A stretch of DNA of 64,000 nucleotides, taken from the NCBI GenBank assembly GCA_016219965.1, contig JACRJM010000004.1, forward strand, positions 586,464 to 650,463, in the 5' to 3' direction. This document shows positions 8,080 through 18,400 of the stretch, piece after piece (positions within the stretch are counted from its first letter, which is position 1; each line of letters opens with the position of its first letter). The DNA is from Candidatus Schekmanbacteria bacterium. Lineage in GTDB: Bacteria > Schekmanbacteria > GWA2-38-11 > J061. The notes under the pieces are model-generated. The model made no database searches. It saw only the letters and a list, made by a program, of their open reading frames with translations, and had not been told where the DNA came from. The position numbers and the translations under genes were made by a program.

Positions 8080-11043
8080 ATGAATAAATATTTCAAAAAG
8101 CATTTTTTCTTAGTCAATATCTTACTTTGTCTGATTCTGAATATATTGACTAATAATGCATTCCCTGAAGAAATCTGTCTGACAGGCGGGAACCTGGAGT
8201 TATATCTTTCCGAAAGCGGTAACCTCGGCATTGTCCGAACAAATGGAGATAACATCCCCATTGAGCATGACAGGTCTTTAGTTTATCTCAGGGATATGGG
8301 GAGAGGTAGGAGTTCCGGTCTTCCTGAAGAAAAGTTCACTCCTGTGGAGATGAGCATAGATGATTCCTCTGAAAAAGGACTGTCGTTAAAAGGCATAAGT
8401 AACAACTTCAGGATTGATTGCAATTTAATATCAGAAGAAGGGTATATTTCTGTTTCAGGGACTTTAACGTCTGTTGACAGAAAAGATCGGGCGGCAATAT
8501 TGAGGTTTTCACTCCCTTTTCAAGTGGTCAATGCACGCTGGTATGACAGCCTTTCAAAATCAAGAGTTGTTGACACAGATGAAGTATATTCAAACTGGTT
8601 TAAACTCGGAGATGAGCGGTTCTTTTCGCAGTATCCTTATTCGTCGCTGGCTTTTGGGAGTAACAGTGTTTCCTATGCTATACCTCTTAACTCTCCAAGA
8701 ATATTCAGGATCGGCTGTTCTGAGAAAGACGGTTATTTTATTGAATTCGATCTTGGTATGAGCGAAGATACGGAGAAGTTTCCTTCATCCGCTTCATTCA
8801 GTTTTATTATTTTTTCAACCAATACGGAATGGGGTTTACGCGCTGCTGCAAACAAATATTTTTCTTTTTTTCCAGAATTATTCAGGAAACGCAATACAAG
8901 AGAAGGAATATGGTTTGCGTGGAATGAGCGGAATCTTATGAAATGGCCGCTGGATTTCGGGCTTATGTTTGATTCTACATGTGATGAGACTATCTTCTTT
9001 GATGCTTATTATGGGATCAATTTCTTTTATTATCAGGAACCATATGGTTCAGGCATTGGATGGGGTGATAGAAATTCTAAGAGCAGTATCCCTGAAAACA
9101 TTTCCTATGATGTCATAATAAAGAAAATCAAGGATGATTCTTTGGCAAAGGAAAAAGAATATCCCACACTAAGGGGAAATGTGAATTATGTGGATACAGC
9201 TCTTAAATCTGCAATTGAGGATGAAAACGGCTTGTTGTCCATAGGACGTTATAAACCGTATTTTTTTTCAAATCCTGATCCGGAGCTTTCTCTAGGCAGG
9301 TTTGCGCTTGACCGCGCACATTTTTGGGAGGAGACAACTCCTCAGGCAGCGAGACAGTTTTACGGAGAATATTTAGATTCCATAGTTCCATGGTGGTGGT
9401 CACTTAAGGAAGACTACAAGAGGGAACATTTCAGGACGGCTGATGTTCCACTTGTATTCAGCTATAAGACAGGACGACCGGTAAGGCTTGGCATACTGGA
9501 AGTCTATGAGCTTTTTTCAGAGATTTCAAGGCGAACTCATGATTACGGCGGACTTATGCTTGGGAATACATGGGCTCCGGTGCAGACTTTCTGCGCACAT
9601 CTCTTTGATATAATCGGTGCAGGTGAATACACTACCGACCAGCCGGCAGAGCATTTCCATTACCTGCGCGGTCTTTCCTTCCACAAGACTTTGTCATTTA
9701 TAGACCCGGGTCTTGTTGAAGGGAACCTGAATGAACAGGAAATCGAAAAAAGATTTAATAAATGCCTTGCCTTCGGGGTATTCCCCGGGACTTACCCTTT
9801 CAGGGATCCGGGAAAATATGAAAGGCTAAGACATTTCTACAAAAAATATATACCGCTTACCCGGCTTGTTTCTGATGCCGGATGGGAGCCGGTAACATAT
9901 GCTTCAGCATCTCATACTGCTCTTAACGTAGAAAGGTTTGGTACAATAAAGAAGAACTTGTTTTTTACAATCTTAAATACATCCGATTCAGTTATTGATT
10001 TCACTCTTGATGTTGATATGAAAAGCCTCGGCATAGATAGCTCTATGGGTATATATGCTCTTGACGTCTTGAATGATAGCTCTGCGAAAATTGTTTTCAC
10101 AGCCCAAAGAGCTTATATCCCTATGCATATCGAGAGATATGGAACACTTATTGTACAGATTGGTGCGGAACAGCAGTTTCTTGCTTCTAAACTGAAACTT
10201 GAAACTTCTTCAATTGAGTCTCTTGAAAAACACAGGACATCAGAGGAACTAAGCGAAAACATGTTAAGGACTCTCCATAAACTGGCGCCAGGGCCAGGTA
10301 AGGAGTTTATTTATTCCGGAAAAATTCCTGACATTGACTCTCTGAAGATGGAAAACAAAAAGACCAGTACAAATACAGTTCTGCGCCTTCCATGGAAGAT
10401 AGAAAAGGGAAACACCGATTATATTTGCAGGGTAGATTACCGTACTGAGCCTTCTACTACCGGGAATAAGGGCATTTTCAGCATCTTTAACAGTCTTCTT
10501 TATTCTGTGGCAAAGTTTTTATCAGGAGATCAGCTTCCGGACGTAACCCTATCAGCTGCGTTTTTAAACAAAGAAGGAAAACTGCTGGTTTATGAAAAAT
10601 CAGAGCTGCAACCTTCGAAAGCTTCAAGGGTAATAGAAAAAAGGTTTTTTGCTCCAGCAGGAACTGCTAACCTTACTCTTGTTTTTGGGTTAGAGGGAGA
10701 ATTCAGCCGTATATATATAAATGATGTAAGAGTGTATCCGGCAGGACTTTCATCGAGCGTAGAATATGAAATGAAAACAATAGATGAAATAAACAATAAG
10801 ATAAGCGACTTTTACAGGAAACAAGATATAACAGAGCTGATTAACTCTTCTGTTGACGGGCTTTATTCAGGGAAAGAAGATACGACTGAAGCAAAGAAAA
10901 GGATTATTGAGGCAGGCGAGTTGTTGAAACAGCATGAAATTGAGATTGCTAATAAGAACAGGAAACTGCCTGTTAAGAATGAATCTGTCGAGGAATACAT
11001 AATGAGGCTTAACGATCTTATAGACCGTCTTGATTTACTGTGA
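8080..11043 (+). CDS. Large exported protein of unknown function
   Basis: A 987-residue protein with an N-terminal signal peptide (KKHFFLVNILLCLILNILT, cleavage near residue 30). The first ~270 residues look like beta-sandwich sequence. A middle part (about 285-620) is rich in Trp, Tyr, His and Asp, with segments such as GIWFAWNERN, TPQAARQFYGEY and VPWWWSL that resemble a TIM-barrel glycosidase. The C-terminal third is again beta-rich and ends in a charged helical tail (about 905-987). I do not recognise the family; a secreted carbohydrate-active enzyme is an inference only. It stands alone, divergent from the chelatase-like gene, and is followed by 549 bases without a gene. No clear ribosome-binding site is visible. 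Confidence 0.6.
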   Translation: MNKYFKKHFFLVNILLCLILNILTNNAFPEEICLTGGNLELYLSESGNLGIVRTNGDNIPIEHDRSLVYLRDMGRGRSSGLPEEKFTPVEMSIDDSSEKGLSLKGISNNFRIDCNLISEEGYISVSGTLTSVDRKDRAAILRFSLPFQVVNARWYDSLSKSRVVDTDEVYSNWFKLGDERFFSQYPYSSLAFGSNSVSYAIPLNSPRIFRIGCSEKDGYFIEFDLGMSEDTEKFPSSASFSFIIFSTNTEWGLRAAANKYFSFFPELFRKRNTREGIWFAWNERNLMKWPLDFGLMFDSTCDETIFFDAYYGINFFYYQEPYGSGIGWGDRNSKSSIPENISYDVIIKKIKDDSLAKEKEYPTLRGNVNYVDTALKSAIEDENGLLSIGRYKPYFFSNPDPELSLGRFALDRAHFWEETTPQAARQFYGEYLDSIVPWWWSLKEDYKREHFRTADVPLVFSYKTGRPVRLGILEVYELFSEISRRTHDYGGLMLGNTWAPVQTFCAHLFDIIGAGEYTTDQPAEHFHYLRGLSFHKTLSFIDPGLVEGNLNEQEIEKRFNKCLAFGVFPGTYPFRDPGKYERLRHFYKKYIPLTRLVSDAGWEPVTYASASHTALNVERFGTIKKNLFFTILNTSDSVIDFTLDVDMKSLGIDSSMGIYALDVLNDSSAKIVFTAQRAYIPMHIERYGTLIVQIGAEQQFLASKLKLETSSIESLEKHRTSEELSENMLRTLHKLAPGPGKEFIYSGKIPDIDSLKMENKKTSTNTVLRLPWKIEKGNTDYICRVDYRTEPSTTGNKGIFSIFNSLLYSVAKFLSGDQLPDVTLSAAFLNKEGKLLVYEKSELQPSKASRVIEKRFFAPAGTANLTLVFGLEGEFSRIYINDVRVYPAGLSSSVEYEMKTIDEINNKISDFYRKQDITELINSSVDGLYSGKEDTTEAKKRIIEAGELLKQHEIEIANKNRKLPVKNESVEEYIMRLNDLIDRLDLL

Positions 11044-11592
11044 TATTTCTGGTAAAAAAAATTTATTATTATCTGACATGTAATTGACCGAATAGGGGAG
11101 CGTTTTAAAAAATTTAAAAAAATCTGATTGACAAAAAAATCATAAGCGATTAGTATAAATAATGTTCTTGGAAAACCTTCTATTTAGATCCCAGAAAATT
11201 AACAAATAAAAAAAAGTAATTTAAAAATTAGGCAAATTTAAAAAAAACAATTCAGAAGCCCACCAAAATATTCGGGAATAATATTAAGAGTTAGTGATTT
11301 GAAGTTAAAAAATTCCTTTAAACATTGCGAAGCACTTAAAGGCAAGTTGCCTGCCATCATGGTTAAAACATTACCAATCTGTGAATAATATCCCGGCAAT
11401 TAACCTGGAGAGTTGATAATGTTCCGGATTATTGAAAGTGTGGCCATTACATATCATGCTGAAAGATAAATGATGATTGGCGGGAAAGTAGTTGTTTTAA
11501 AACGATGAGGCGAAGCTATTGTATGCTGGCAGGGTGTTTCAATTCAGGAAAGAAAAAAGGTAATAATTTGTAATTACGAAAGGATCAAGTTT
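11044..11592. other. AT-rich gene-free stretch; possible long rho leader
   Basis: 549 bases with no convincing ORF on either strand. The first ~200 bases are extremely A-rich. The second half contains potential hairpins: AGGCAA/TTGCCT near 11340-11353, and AATAAT...CCGG pairing with CCGGATTATT across about 11383-11437. A long structured leader is plausible because rho is autoregulated in several bacteria, but I recognise no described RNA family here. Confidence 0.3.
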
Positions 11593-13014
11593 ATGGCAAG
11601 GGTTGACAACAAGGATGTAAAAAAGAGCAAAGAAGATAATGGAGAAAACGGGCTGAAGAGCAACGAAGCGAAAAACAACGAAGTGAAGAGCAACGGAGCG
11701 AAGAACAACGGTACGAAGACAGATGAAGTCATGTTCGTAGGAACCGACGAAAATGCCATGCTCGATATCCGTAAATTAAAGCAAATGACTATAGCTGGGT
11801 TAAGCTCAACTGCCAGAAAGCTTGGAATTAACGGTGTAAGCACGCTTAGAAAACAGGAACTTATTTTTGAAATTCTGCGTGCCCAGATAGAAAAGAATGG
11901 TCTGCTTTATGGTGAGGGAGTCCTTGAGATACTTCCTGATGGGTTCGGGTTTCTCCGCTCCCCTAACTATAACTATCTGCCCGGTCCTGACGACATCTAT
12001 GTGTCTCCGTCGCAGATAAGGAAATTTGACCTCCGTACAGGTGATACTGTAGCAGGACAAATAAGACCTCCGAAAGAAGGGGAACGTTATTTTGCGCTTT
12101 TAAAGGTTGAAGCAATCAACTATGAACCGCCCGAAGCAACAAAGGATAAGATACTTTTTGACAACCTGACTCCATTCTATCCTCAGGAAAGGATAAAGCT
12201 TGAGATTGAGGGAGTAAAAGACAACATGTCAATGAGGATAATGGATCTTCTGACTCCGATAGGCAAGGGACAGAGGGGACTTATAGTTGCTCCACCGAGA
12301 ACAGGGAAAACAATGCTTCTTCAGGCTATTGCCAACAGCATCACGAATAATCATCCGGAGGTCGTTCTGATAGTGCTTCTTATAGATGAGCGTCCGGAGG
12401 AAGTTACCGACATGGAGCGTTCAGTCAGGGGAGAGGTTGTGAGCTCAACATTCGATGAACCTCCGACAAGACATGTGCAGGTAGCTGACATGGTAATAGA
12501 GAAGGCAAAGAGGCTTGTTGAGCATAAGAGGGATGTTGTTATTCTTCTTGATAGTATTACAAGATTAGCAAGGGCACATAATGCCATTCAGCCGCCAAGC
12601 GGAAAGATACTTTCCGGAGGTATTGACTCCAATGCGCTTCAAAGGCCAAAAAGGTTTTTTGGAGCTGCACGTAATATTGAAGAGGGAGGAAGTCTTACCA
12701 TCATAGCTACTGCCCTTATAGATACAGGCAGCAGGATGGACGATGTCATATTTGAAGAATTTAAGGGCACGGGCAACATGGAAGTAAACCTCGACAGGAG
12801 ACTTGTTGATAAACGTGTTTATCCTGCAATTGACATGACTAAATCCGGAACGAGAAAAGAAGAGCTCCTTATTGAAGCAGAAGAACTTAACAAGATATGG
12901 ATATTGAGGAAGTTCCTCAATCCAATGGGAGTTGTTGATGCAATGGAATTTCTGTGTGAAAAAATGAAGGCAACGAAAAGCAATAAGGAATTCCTTAATT
13001 CTATGAACACCTGA
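11593..13014 (+). CDS. rho: Transcription termination factor Rho
   Basis: Hexameric RNA helicase that terminates transcription. The 473 residues comprise the Rho N-domain (about 57-100), the cold-shock-like RNA-binding domain (about 104-175, with [19 protein letters not shown]) and the ATPase domain. Walker A is APPRTGKT (233-240); Walker B is in [14 protein letters not shown] charged, Asn-rich extension occupies residues 1-50. It contains a short degenerate repeat ([18 protein letters not shown]), mirrored in the DNA as repeated AACAACG-type units. Such low-complexity insertions are known in some Rho proteins. AGGA lies about nine bases before the ATG. It heads the rho-rpmE-prfA-prmC-murA-hisD block. 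Confidence 0.97.
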   Translation: MARVDNKDVKKSKEDNGENGLKSNEAKNNEVKSNGAKNNGTKTDEVMFVGTDENAMLDIRKLKQMTIAGLSSTARKLGINGVSTLRKQELIFEILRAQIEKNGLLYGEGVLEILPDGFGFLRSPNYNYLPGPDDIYVSPSQIRKFDLRTGDTVAGQIRPPKEGERYFALLKVEAINYEPPEATKDKILFDNLTPFYPQERIKLEIEGVKDNMSMRIMDLLTPIGKGQRGLIVAPPRTGKTMLLQAIANSITNNHPEVVLIVLLIDERPEEVTDMERSVRGEVVSSTFDEPPTRHVQVADMVIEKAKRLVEHKRDVVILLDSITRLARAHNAIQPPSGKILSGGIDSNALQRPKRFFGAARNIEEGGSLTIIATALIDTGSRMDDVIFEEFKGTGNMEVNLDRRLVDKRVYPAIDMTKSGTRKEELLIEAEELNKIWILRKFLNPMGVVDAMEFLCEKMKATKSNKEFLNSMNT

Positions 13015-13117
13015 TTTTTTTTCTTGAAAAGAGAATTTTATTAGTATAAATAAAACAGTCAAAACAAAACAATCAGCCAGTTAGTAGGGGTAAAAAGCTG
13101 GATAGGAGGAAATTTAA

Positions 13118-13327
13118 GTGAAAAAAGATATTCATCCAAAATACGCGGAAACCGGAATTCAGTGTGCATGCGGTGAAATCCTACAAACAAGGTCAACGCG
13201 TGAGGACATACACATAGAAGTATGCTCAAGATGCCATCCTTTCTATACGGGCAAGCAAAAGCTTGTTGATACAGCCGGAAGGGTAGAAAAGTTTAAGAGG
13301 AAATATAAGAAGGATAAACAGGATTGA
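13118..13327 (+). CDS. rpmE: Ribosomal protein bL31, zinc-binding type
   Basis: Large-subunit ribosomal protein of 69 residues. The zinc-binding C+ form is recognised by C16 and C18 (QCACGE) and C36/C39 ([14 protein letters not shown]). The initiation codon is GTG at 13118, preceded at good spacing by AGGAGGA. It sits between rho and prfA, its usual neighbours in delta-proteobacterial-type gene orders. Confidence 0.96.
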   Translation: MKKDIHPKYAETGIQCACGEILQTRSTREDIHIEVCSRCHPFYTGKQKLVDTAGRVEKFKRKYKKDKQD

Positions 13328-13385
13328 CAGTAGAGATAAATCCTATCCTCATTCACGTCTTAAAAGCTGTAACAGCTCCTCAAAC

Positions 13386-13420
13386 AAAAGGAAAAGGTTA
13401 GCTCCCTTATTCCTTTTTTT
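13386..13420 (+). terminator. Probable terminator after rpmE
   Basis: AAAAGGAA pairs with TTCCTTTT, with a bulge and a further AGG/CCT pairing inside. The 3-prime arm runs directly into eight T residues. It is imperfect and AT-rich, but well placed 58 bases after the rpmE stop. Confidence 0.5.
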
Positions 13421-13476
13421 TATTATAGATAAACAGGTTATTCCTATAAACAATCACATTATACAATATTATATAA

Positions 13477-14547
13477 ATGTTTGATAGATTAGACAAAACA
13501 GAAGAACGCTACGAAGAATTGGGGAATCTGCTTTCCGATCCGTCTGTTCATCAGGACAGGAATGCTTTTACCCAGTATTCAAAAGAGCGGGCAGCATTAT
13601 CCAAGATAGTAGATGTTTACAGGGAATATAAGAAAATAAAGAAACAGCTTGATGACAATAAAGAACTTCTTCGTACCGAGAATGATGAAGAGCTTAGAAA
13701 TATGGCAAAGGATGAGATATCCATCCTCGAACAGTCAGTCAATGAAATAACCGAACGACTTAAGATTTTGTTGCTTCCCAAGGACTCCAATGATGAGAAA
13801 AACATACTGCTTGAAATAAGAGCAGGGGCAGGCGGAGATGAAGCAGCGCTCTTTGTGGCGAATCTTTTCAGGATGTACACCATGTTTGCTGAAAAGAAAA
13901 AATGGAAAGTAGAGATATTAACCTCCAATCCAACCGGGATAGGAGGGTTTAAGGAAATAATAGCGCTTATTGAAGGCGAAAAAGTTTACAGCTTTCTGAA
14001 GTTTGAAAGCGGCGTTCACAGGGTGCAGAGAATTCCCTTAACTGAAGCAGGCGGGAGAATACATACATCAACAGTAACGGTTGCAGTGCTTCCTGAAGCT
14101 GAAGATGTCGAAATCAACATAGACCCGACAGAGTTAAAAATTGACGTTTACCGTTCATCAGGCCCTGGAGGGCAGAGCGTCAATACCACTGATTCTGCAG
14201 TAAGGGTTACACATATACCGACCAATACGGTTGTATGCTGCCAGGATGAAAAATCACAGCATAAGAACAAGGCAAAGGCATTAAAGATTCTGCGTGCAAG
14301 GCTCCTTGAGAGGATGCAACAGGAACAGCAGGACGAGATTGCAAAGACGAGAAAAAGCCAGGTCGGCACAGGTGACAGAAGCGAGAGGATAAGGACATAT
14401 AATTACCCTCAGGGACGTGTTACTGACCATAGAATCGGGCTTACTCTTCATAAATTGAATGCTGTACTTGATGGAGAGATCGATGAAATAGTGAACGCAC
14501 TTATCTCTTCATATCAGACTGAACTGTTACAGCAGACAGCTGTGTAA
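13477..14547 (+). CDS. prfA: Peptide chain release factor 1
   Basis: Recognises UAA and UAG in the ribosomal A site and triggers peptide release. The 356 residues have the normal length. The GGQ catalytic motif is at 231-233 ([17 protein letters not shown]). The codon-reading tripeptide is at 187-189 in [16 protein letters not shown] and reads PLT, within the PxT pattern of RF1 and unlike SPF of RF2. The N-terminal [16 protein letters not shown] matches the family start. It is followed by prmC, which methylates the GGQ glutamine of this factor, so the pairing is functional. Confidence 0.97.
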   Translation: MFDRLDKTEERYEELGNLLSDPSVHQDRNAFTQYSKERAALSKIVDVYREYKKIKKQLDDNKELLRTENDEELRNMAKDEISILEQSVNEITERLKILLLPKDSNDEKNILLEIRAGAGGDEAALFVANLFRMYTMFAEKKKWKVEILTSNPTGIGGFKEIIALIEGEKVYSFLKFESGVHRVQRIPLTEAGGRIHTSTVTVAVLPEAEDVEINIDPTELKIDVYRSSGPGGQSVNTTDSAVRVTHIPTNTVVCCQDEKSQHKNKAKALKILRARLLERMQQEQQDEIAKTRKSQVGTGDRSERIRTYNYPQGRVTDHRIGLTLHKLNAVLDGEIDEIVNALISSYQTELLQQTAV

Positions 14548-14560
14548 ATCTGCCAATGAA

Positions 14561-14588
14561 GTCATTGCGAGCGAGAGCGAAGCAATCT
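14561..14588. repeat. Dispersed GCGAGCGA-type repeat, family C copy 1
   Basis: GTCATTGCGAGCGAGAGC followed by GAAGCAATCT, with inverted ends ATTGC/GCAAT. Similar short repeats occur in many unrelated bacterial genomes. A related inverted copy is at 49053-49082. It lies in the short prfA-prmC spacer. Confidence 0.65.
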
Positions 14589-14613
14589 TGTTTTTTTGAC
14601 CATTATTACTAAT

Positions 14614-15525
14614 ATGCTTTTTAACATCTCTGAAGTCCTTAAAAATGCATCAGCAAAGCTCCAATCTGCAGGGATAAGTTCAGCAAGACTCGACAGCGAA
14701 CTTATCCTTTGCAAGGTTCTTCATGCAGAAAGGATTTATTTATACAGCAACCCTGAGAAAATACTTTCTGAAAAAGAGCTGGAAGAGTTCCAATCACTTC
14801 TTGTTCAAAGGCTGCAGAGAAAACCCATCCAATACATTACGGGCAAGCAGGAATTCTGGTCAAGAGACTTTGTTTTAAATGATGAAGTCCTTGTTCCCAG
14901 GCCCGAGACAGAAATCCTGATAGAAACCATAGTCGTTGATGCTGAAAAACTTTTCTTAAACGCAGAGAGCGAAGGGCGGTCTTTGCGAATCCTTGATGTG
15001 GGAACCGGTTCAGGGATAATAGCAATTACCATTAAGAATATACTGAGGTCTGCTCACGTAGTTGCCACCGATATTTCCTATGGCGCATTGAAAATTGCAA
15101 AACTCAATTCATCAATTAATGTGCAAAGAGATAATCTTTACGGTAATATCCTCTTTGTTGAAGCGGATATTTTCCAGGCTTTCAGCGACAGTCTTGTTGA
15201 AAAGAGGAAGGCATTTGATATAATCGTTGCCAATCCTCCATATATATCTTCCGTTGAGATTGACAGGCTTGAACCGGAAGTATCTGAATGGGAACCGAGG
15301 GTTGCTCTTGATGGAGGAGATGGAGGAACGGAGATAATTGAGAAGATAATCAGGTCTGCGTGGGAATATTTAATGCCCGGCGGGATGCTTCTGATTGAAA
15401 CAGGTGAGAGCCAGAAAGAAGAGCTTATTAAAATAATAGATTCCTGCGGAAAGTATATTTCAACAAAATTTATTAATGATTATTCCGGCAAAGAAAGGGC
15501 ATTGGAGACGTGGAAAAAATCGTAG
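14614..15525 (+). CDS. prmC: Release factor glutamine methyltransferase
   Basis: SAM-dependent enzyme that N5-methylates the glutamine of the GGQ motif in release factors. The product has an N-terminal helical domain (about 1-80), a SAM-binding motif ILDVGTGSGIIAI and the catalytic NPPY in IVANPPYISS. I use the ATG at 14614 (MLFNISEVLK). A TTG 18 bases upstream (14596) would add six residues but has no better ribosome-binding site. The end overlaps murA by 16 bases, implying coupled translation. Confidence 0.95.
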   Translation: MLFNISEVLKNASAKLQSAGISSARLDSELILCKVLHAERIYLYSNPEKILSEKELEEFQSLLVQRLQRKPIQYITGKQEFWSRDFVLNDEVLVPRPETEILIETIVVDAEKLFLNAESEGRSLRILDVGTGSGIIAITIKNILRSAHVVATDISYGALKIAKLNSSINVQRDNLYGNILFVEADIFQAFSDSLVEKRKAFDIIVANPPYISSVEIDRLEPEVSEWEPRVALDGGDGGTEIIEKIIRSAWEYLMPGGMLLIETGESQKEELIKIIDSCGKYISTKFINDYSGKERALETWKKS

Positions 15526-16763
15526 TGACCGGCGGCAAGAAGTTGAACGGTGAAGTGCTTATAAGCGGGGCAAAGAACTCAGCCCTTCCTGCTATGGCAG
15601 CCTCATTGCTTACCAGAGGCAAATCAGTCATAAGAAACGTTCCACATCTTAGGGACATTGAAACATTCAGGCTTTTGCTTCAGCATCTTGGCGCAAAGGT
15701 AAAATGGACTGATACAAACACCATCGAGATTGATACATCTGCTGTAAACTGCTTTGATGCGCCTTATGATCTTGTAAGGACTATGAGGGCATCAGTTCTG
15801 GTCCTCGGTCCTCTGCTTGCAAAATACGGGAAAACCAAAGTATCGCTTCCGGGAGGGTGCGCGATAGGAGCAAGGCCCATCAATTTTCACCTTCATGGCA
15901 TGGAACAGCTTGGAGGGAAAATCAAACTTGAGAACGGGTATGTTGATGCGACAGCAGGACGACTTGCCGGCGCCCATATCGCCTTTGACATGCCGACTGT
16001 TACGGGGACAGAAAATGTGCTTATGGCTTCCGCTCTTGCTAAGGGGAAGACAGTCATAGAAAATGCAGCATGCGAGCCGGAGATAGGTGACCTTGCAGGA
16101 ATGCTGAGGCAAATGGGAGCGAAAATAAGCGGGGAAGGGACCGAGAGAATTGAAGTGACCGGAAGAGCGAAATTAAAACCCCTGGAATGGGATGTGATCC
16201 CGGACAGGATTGAGACAGGGACATTTCTTGTTGCCGCAGCTATAACAGGCGGTGAAGTCACTGTCAGAAAATGCGTACCGAATCATATCACGGCTCTTCT
16301 CAATAAACTCAGGGAATCAGGTGCAAATGTTACAGAAGGAGAAGATTGGATAACTCTCAAGAATGGCGGAGGGTTAAAATCTGTTGACATTAAAACTTCA
16401 CCATATCCGGGATTTGCAACGGACATGCAGGCGCAATTCATGGCGTTGATGTCATTGGCAGAGGGTGTAAGCGTTATTACAGAGACAGTCTTTGAGAACA
16501 GGTTCATGCATGTCGGCGAGCTTCTCCGCATGGGTGCTGATATAACTATTAACGGGAATACTGCTGTTGTAAGGGGAGTGAAAAGCCTTAAAGGTGCTCC
16601 GGTAATGGCGACAGATTTAAGAGCAAGTGCAAGCCTCATAATAGCCGGGCTTGCAGCAAAAGGAGACACGCTTGTTCAACGTATTTATCATATTGACCGC
16701 GGTTATGAGAAAATAGAAAAAAAGTTTGAGGGTCTTGGTGCCCGTATAAAAAGAATATCATAA
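15510..16763 (+). CDS. murA: UDP-N-acetylglucosamine 1-carboxyvinyltransferase
   Basis: First committed step of peptidoglycan synthesis: transfers enolpyruvate from PEP to UDP-GlcNAc. The 417 residues match family length and open with VVTGGKKLNGEVLISGAKNSA, the substrate-binding Lys/Asn segment. The catalytic Cys is C117 in LPGGCAIGARPI, the Cys form normally alkylated by fosfomycin rather than the resistant Asp form. Initiation is at GTG inside the end of prmC. hisD follows ten bases after the stop. Confidence 0.97.
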   Translation: MEKIVVTGGKKLNGEVLISGAKNSALPAMAASLLTRGKSVIRNVPHLRDIETFRLLLQHLGAKVKWTDTNTIEIDTSAVNCFDAPYDLVRTMRASVLVLGPLLAKYGKTKVSLPGGCAIGARPINFHLHGMEQLGGKIKLENGYVDATAGRLAGAHIAFDMPTVTGTENVLMASALAKGKTVIENAACEPEIGDLAGMLRQMGAKISGEGTERIEVTGRAKLKPLEWDVIPDRIETGTFLVAAAITGGEVTVRKCVPNHITALLNKLRESGANVTEGEDWITLKNGGGLKSVDIKTSPYPGFATDMQAQFMALMSLAEGVSVITETVFENRFMHVGELLRMGADITINGNTAVVRGVKSLKGAPVMATDLRASASLIIAGLAAKGDTLVQRIYHIDRGYEKIEKKFEGLGARIKRIS

Positions 16764-16773
16764 GGGGATTCCG

Positions 16774-18066
16774 GTGAAGACAATCAGATCAGGTTCAAGG
16801 GAATTCGACGCATTTATAAAAGCATTGAAATCCAGGAAATACAAAGAGGATAAAAAGATTGAACAGAGCGTGAGCCGGATTATTGCTGATGTGAGGAAAA
16901 ACGGCGACAAGGCTGTGATCAAATATACGCGGGCTTTTGATAAAGTCATAATCAAAAAATCTTCAGACCTTCTCGTAACTAAAGATGAGATAAAAGAAGC
17001 TGTAAGCAGAATTCCTGCTGATGATATAAGAAACTTTAAACGAGCGGCAGTGCGTATAAAGGCTTTCCACATGAGAGAACTTCGTTCCGGATGGATTTAT
17101 GAAGAAAAAGACGGCACTATTACGGGACAAAAAATCACATCTCTTGCTGTTGTTGGAATATATGTTCCGGGAGGAAAGGCAGCCTATCCTTCATCAGTTC
17201 TTATGAATGCAATACCTGCAAAGGTTGCGGGCGTTGAAAAAATTATAATGTGTACTCCTCCGTCAAAAGACGGAATGAATCCTTATGTGCTTGCAGCGGC
17301 AGACATTGCCGGTGTTGACGAGATTTACAGGGCAGGAGGAGCGCAGGCTGTAGCTGCTATGGCTTATGGTACTGATATGATTCCGGCAGTGGATAAAATT
17401 GTGGGTCCGGGAAATATCTTTGTTGCCACTGCAAAGAAACAGGTCTTCGGGGCTGTGGGAATAGACATGATTGCAGGCCCGACAGAGATTGTGATTGTCG
17501 CTGATGAAAGTGCGGACTCAGATTTTATCGCCTGGGACATGATATCGCAGGCTGAGCATGACGAGAATGCTTCGGCGACCTGCATAACAACATCTTCAAG
17601 GATTGCAAAGGAAGTTCATAAATCATTGGAGAAAAGATTAAAGGGATTTGCAAGGCGGGAGATTGCATCGAAATCACTCGAAAGATTTGGCGCAGTTATT
17701 ACAGTTCCATCAATTGAGGAAGCTCTGAAAGTTGCAAATACAATCGCTCCTGAGCATCTTGAACTTATGGTGAAAGACCCTGTAAAAGTTTCCTCAATGG
17801 TCGAGAATGCGGGGGCAATGTTTCTCGGGTCCTATTCTCCAGAGCCTATAGGGGATTATGTGGCTGGTCCAAATCATGTCCTTCCAACCGGCGGCACAGC
17901 GCGTTTTTCATCACCGCTTTCAGTTGATGATTTTACAAAAAAGACAAGCATCATCTATCTCGGGAAAAAAGCATTCGATAACCTTTCAGGCACAGCCATC
18001 GCTATCGCGGAGACCGAAGGTCTTGTAGGCCATGCAATGTCGGTGAAGGTGAGGATTGATAAATGA
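16774..18066 (+). CDS. hisD: Histidinol dehydrogenase
   Basis: Zinc- and NAD-dependent enzyme that oxidises L-histidinol to histidine in two steps. The 430-residue product contains VGPGNIFVATAKKQVFG, IAGPTEIVIVAD, the zinc-ligand region SQAEHDENA and the C-terminal GPNHVLPTGGTARFSSPLS. The start is GTG at 16774. In related gene orders hisG often lies between murA and hisD; here it is absent and no other his gene follows. Identification is secure. Confidence 0.97.
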   Translation: MKTIRSGSREFDAFIKALKSRKYKEDKKIEQSVSRIIADVRKNGDKAVIKYTRAFDKVIIKKSSDLLVTKDEIKEAVSRIPADDIRNFKRAAVRIKAFHMRELRSGWIYEEKDGTITGQKITSLAVVGIYVPGGKAAYPSSVLMNAIPAKVAGVEKIIMCTPPSKDGMNPYVLAAADIAGVDEIYRAGGAQAVAAMAYGTDMIPAVDKIVGPGNIFVATAKKQVFGAVGIDMIAGPTEIVIVADESADSDFIAWDMISQAEHDENASATCITTSSRIAKEVHKSLEKRLKGFARREIASKSLERFGAVITVPSIEEALKVANTIAPEHLELMVKDPVKVSSMVENAGAMFLGSYSPEPIGDYVAGPNHVLPTGGTARFSSPLSVDDFTKKTSIIYLGKKAFDNLSGTAIAIAETEGLVGHAMSVKVRIDK

Positions 18067-18217
18067 AACGATTATCTTTATAAGATGTTTTGAGAAATAA
18101 TATTAATTTGCAAACAGTCAAACTTTTTTTCTTTTCATAATAGAGTAAAAATATTATTATAAAATATTAAGTGGATTTTTTTTGAATAGATCAAAAAGTT
18201 AAGGAGGGTTTGAAATA

Positions 18218-18400
18218 ATGAGAACTTCTATTAAAAAAATAAACCCTGAAGATTATCTATTGTCTGTTCTTTCGCCTGAAGAAAGACTCGATGCAGCTTT
18301 TAACATTGCCAAAGAGGCATTTAAGAAAACTAAACTTACCATGAAAGATATAGAACAGTCGGTAAAAGTAATACGGAGAAAAATTTACGCAAAGAAGTAA
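18218..18400 (+). CDS. Small antitoxin-like protein upstream of a PIN toxin
   Basis: A 60-residue, highly charged, helical protein (MRTSIKKINPEDYLLSVLSP...). AAGGAGGG lies at good spacing before the ATG, so it is very likely expressed. I recognise no named family. Its size, charge and position immediately before a PIN-domain ORF are those of an antitoxin, which would neutralise the PIN nuclease and possibly bind the promoter. The stop lies within the start region of the PIN frame, suggesting translational coupling. Confidence 0.6.
   Translation: MRTSIKKINPEDYLLSVLSPEERLDAAFNIAKEAFKKTKLTMKDIEQSVKVIRRKIYAKK

Noticed and set aside
11044..11592. Riboswitch, 6S RNA or other known ncRNA before rho
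   Set aside because: No conserved core such as a B12 box or c-di-GMP motif could be identified; only generic hairpins are visible.
12565..13062. Minus-strand ORF of 165 codons
   Set aside because: Antisense shadow of rho; low-complexity and without family features.
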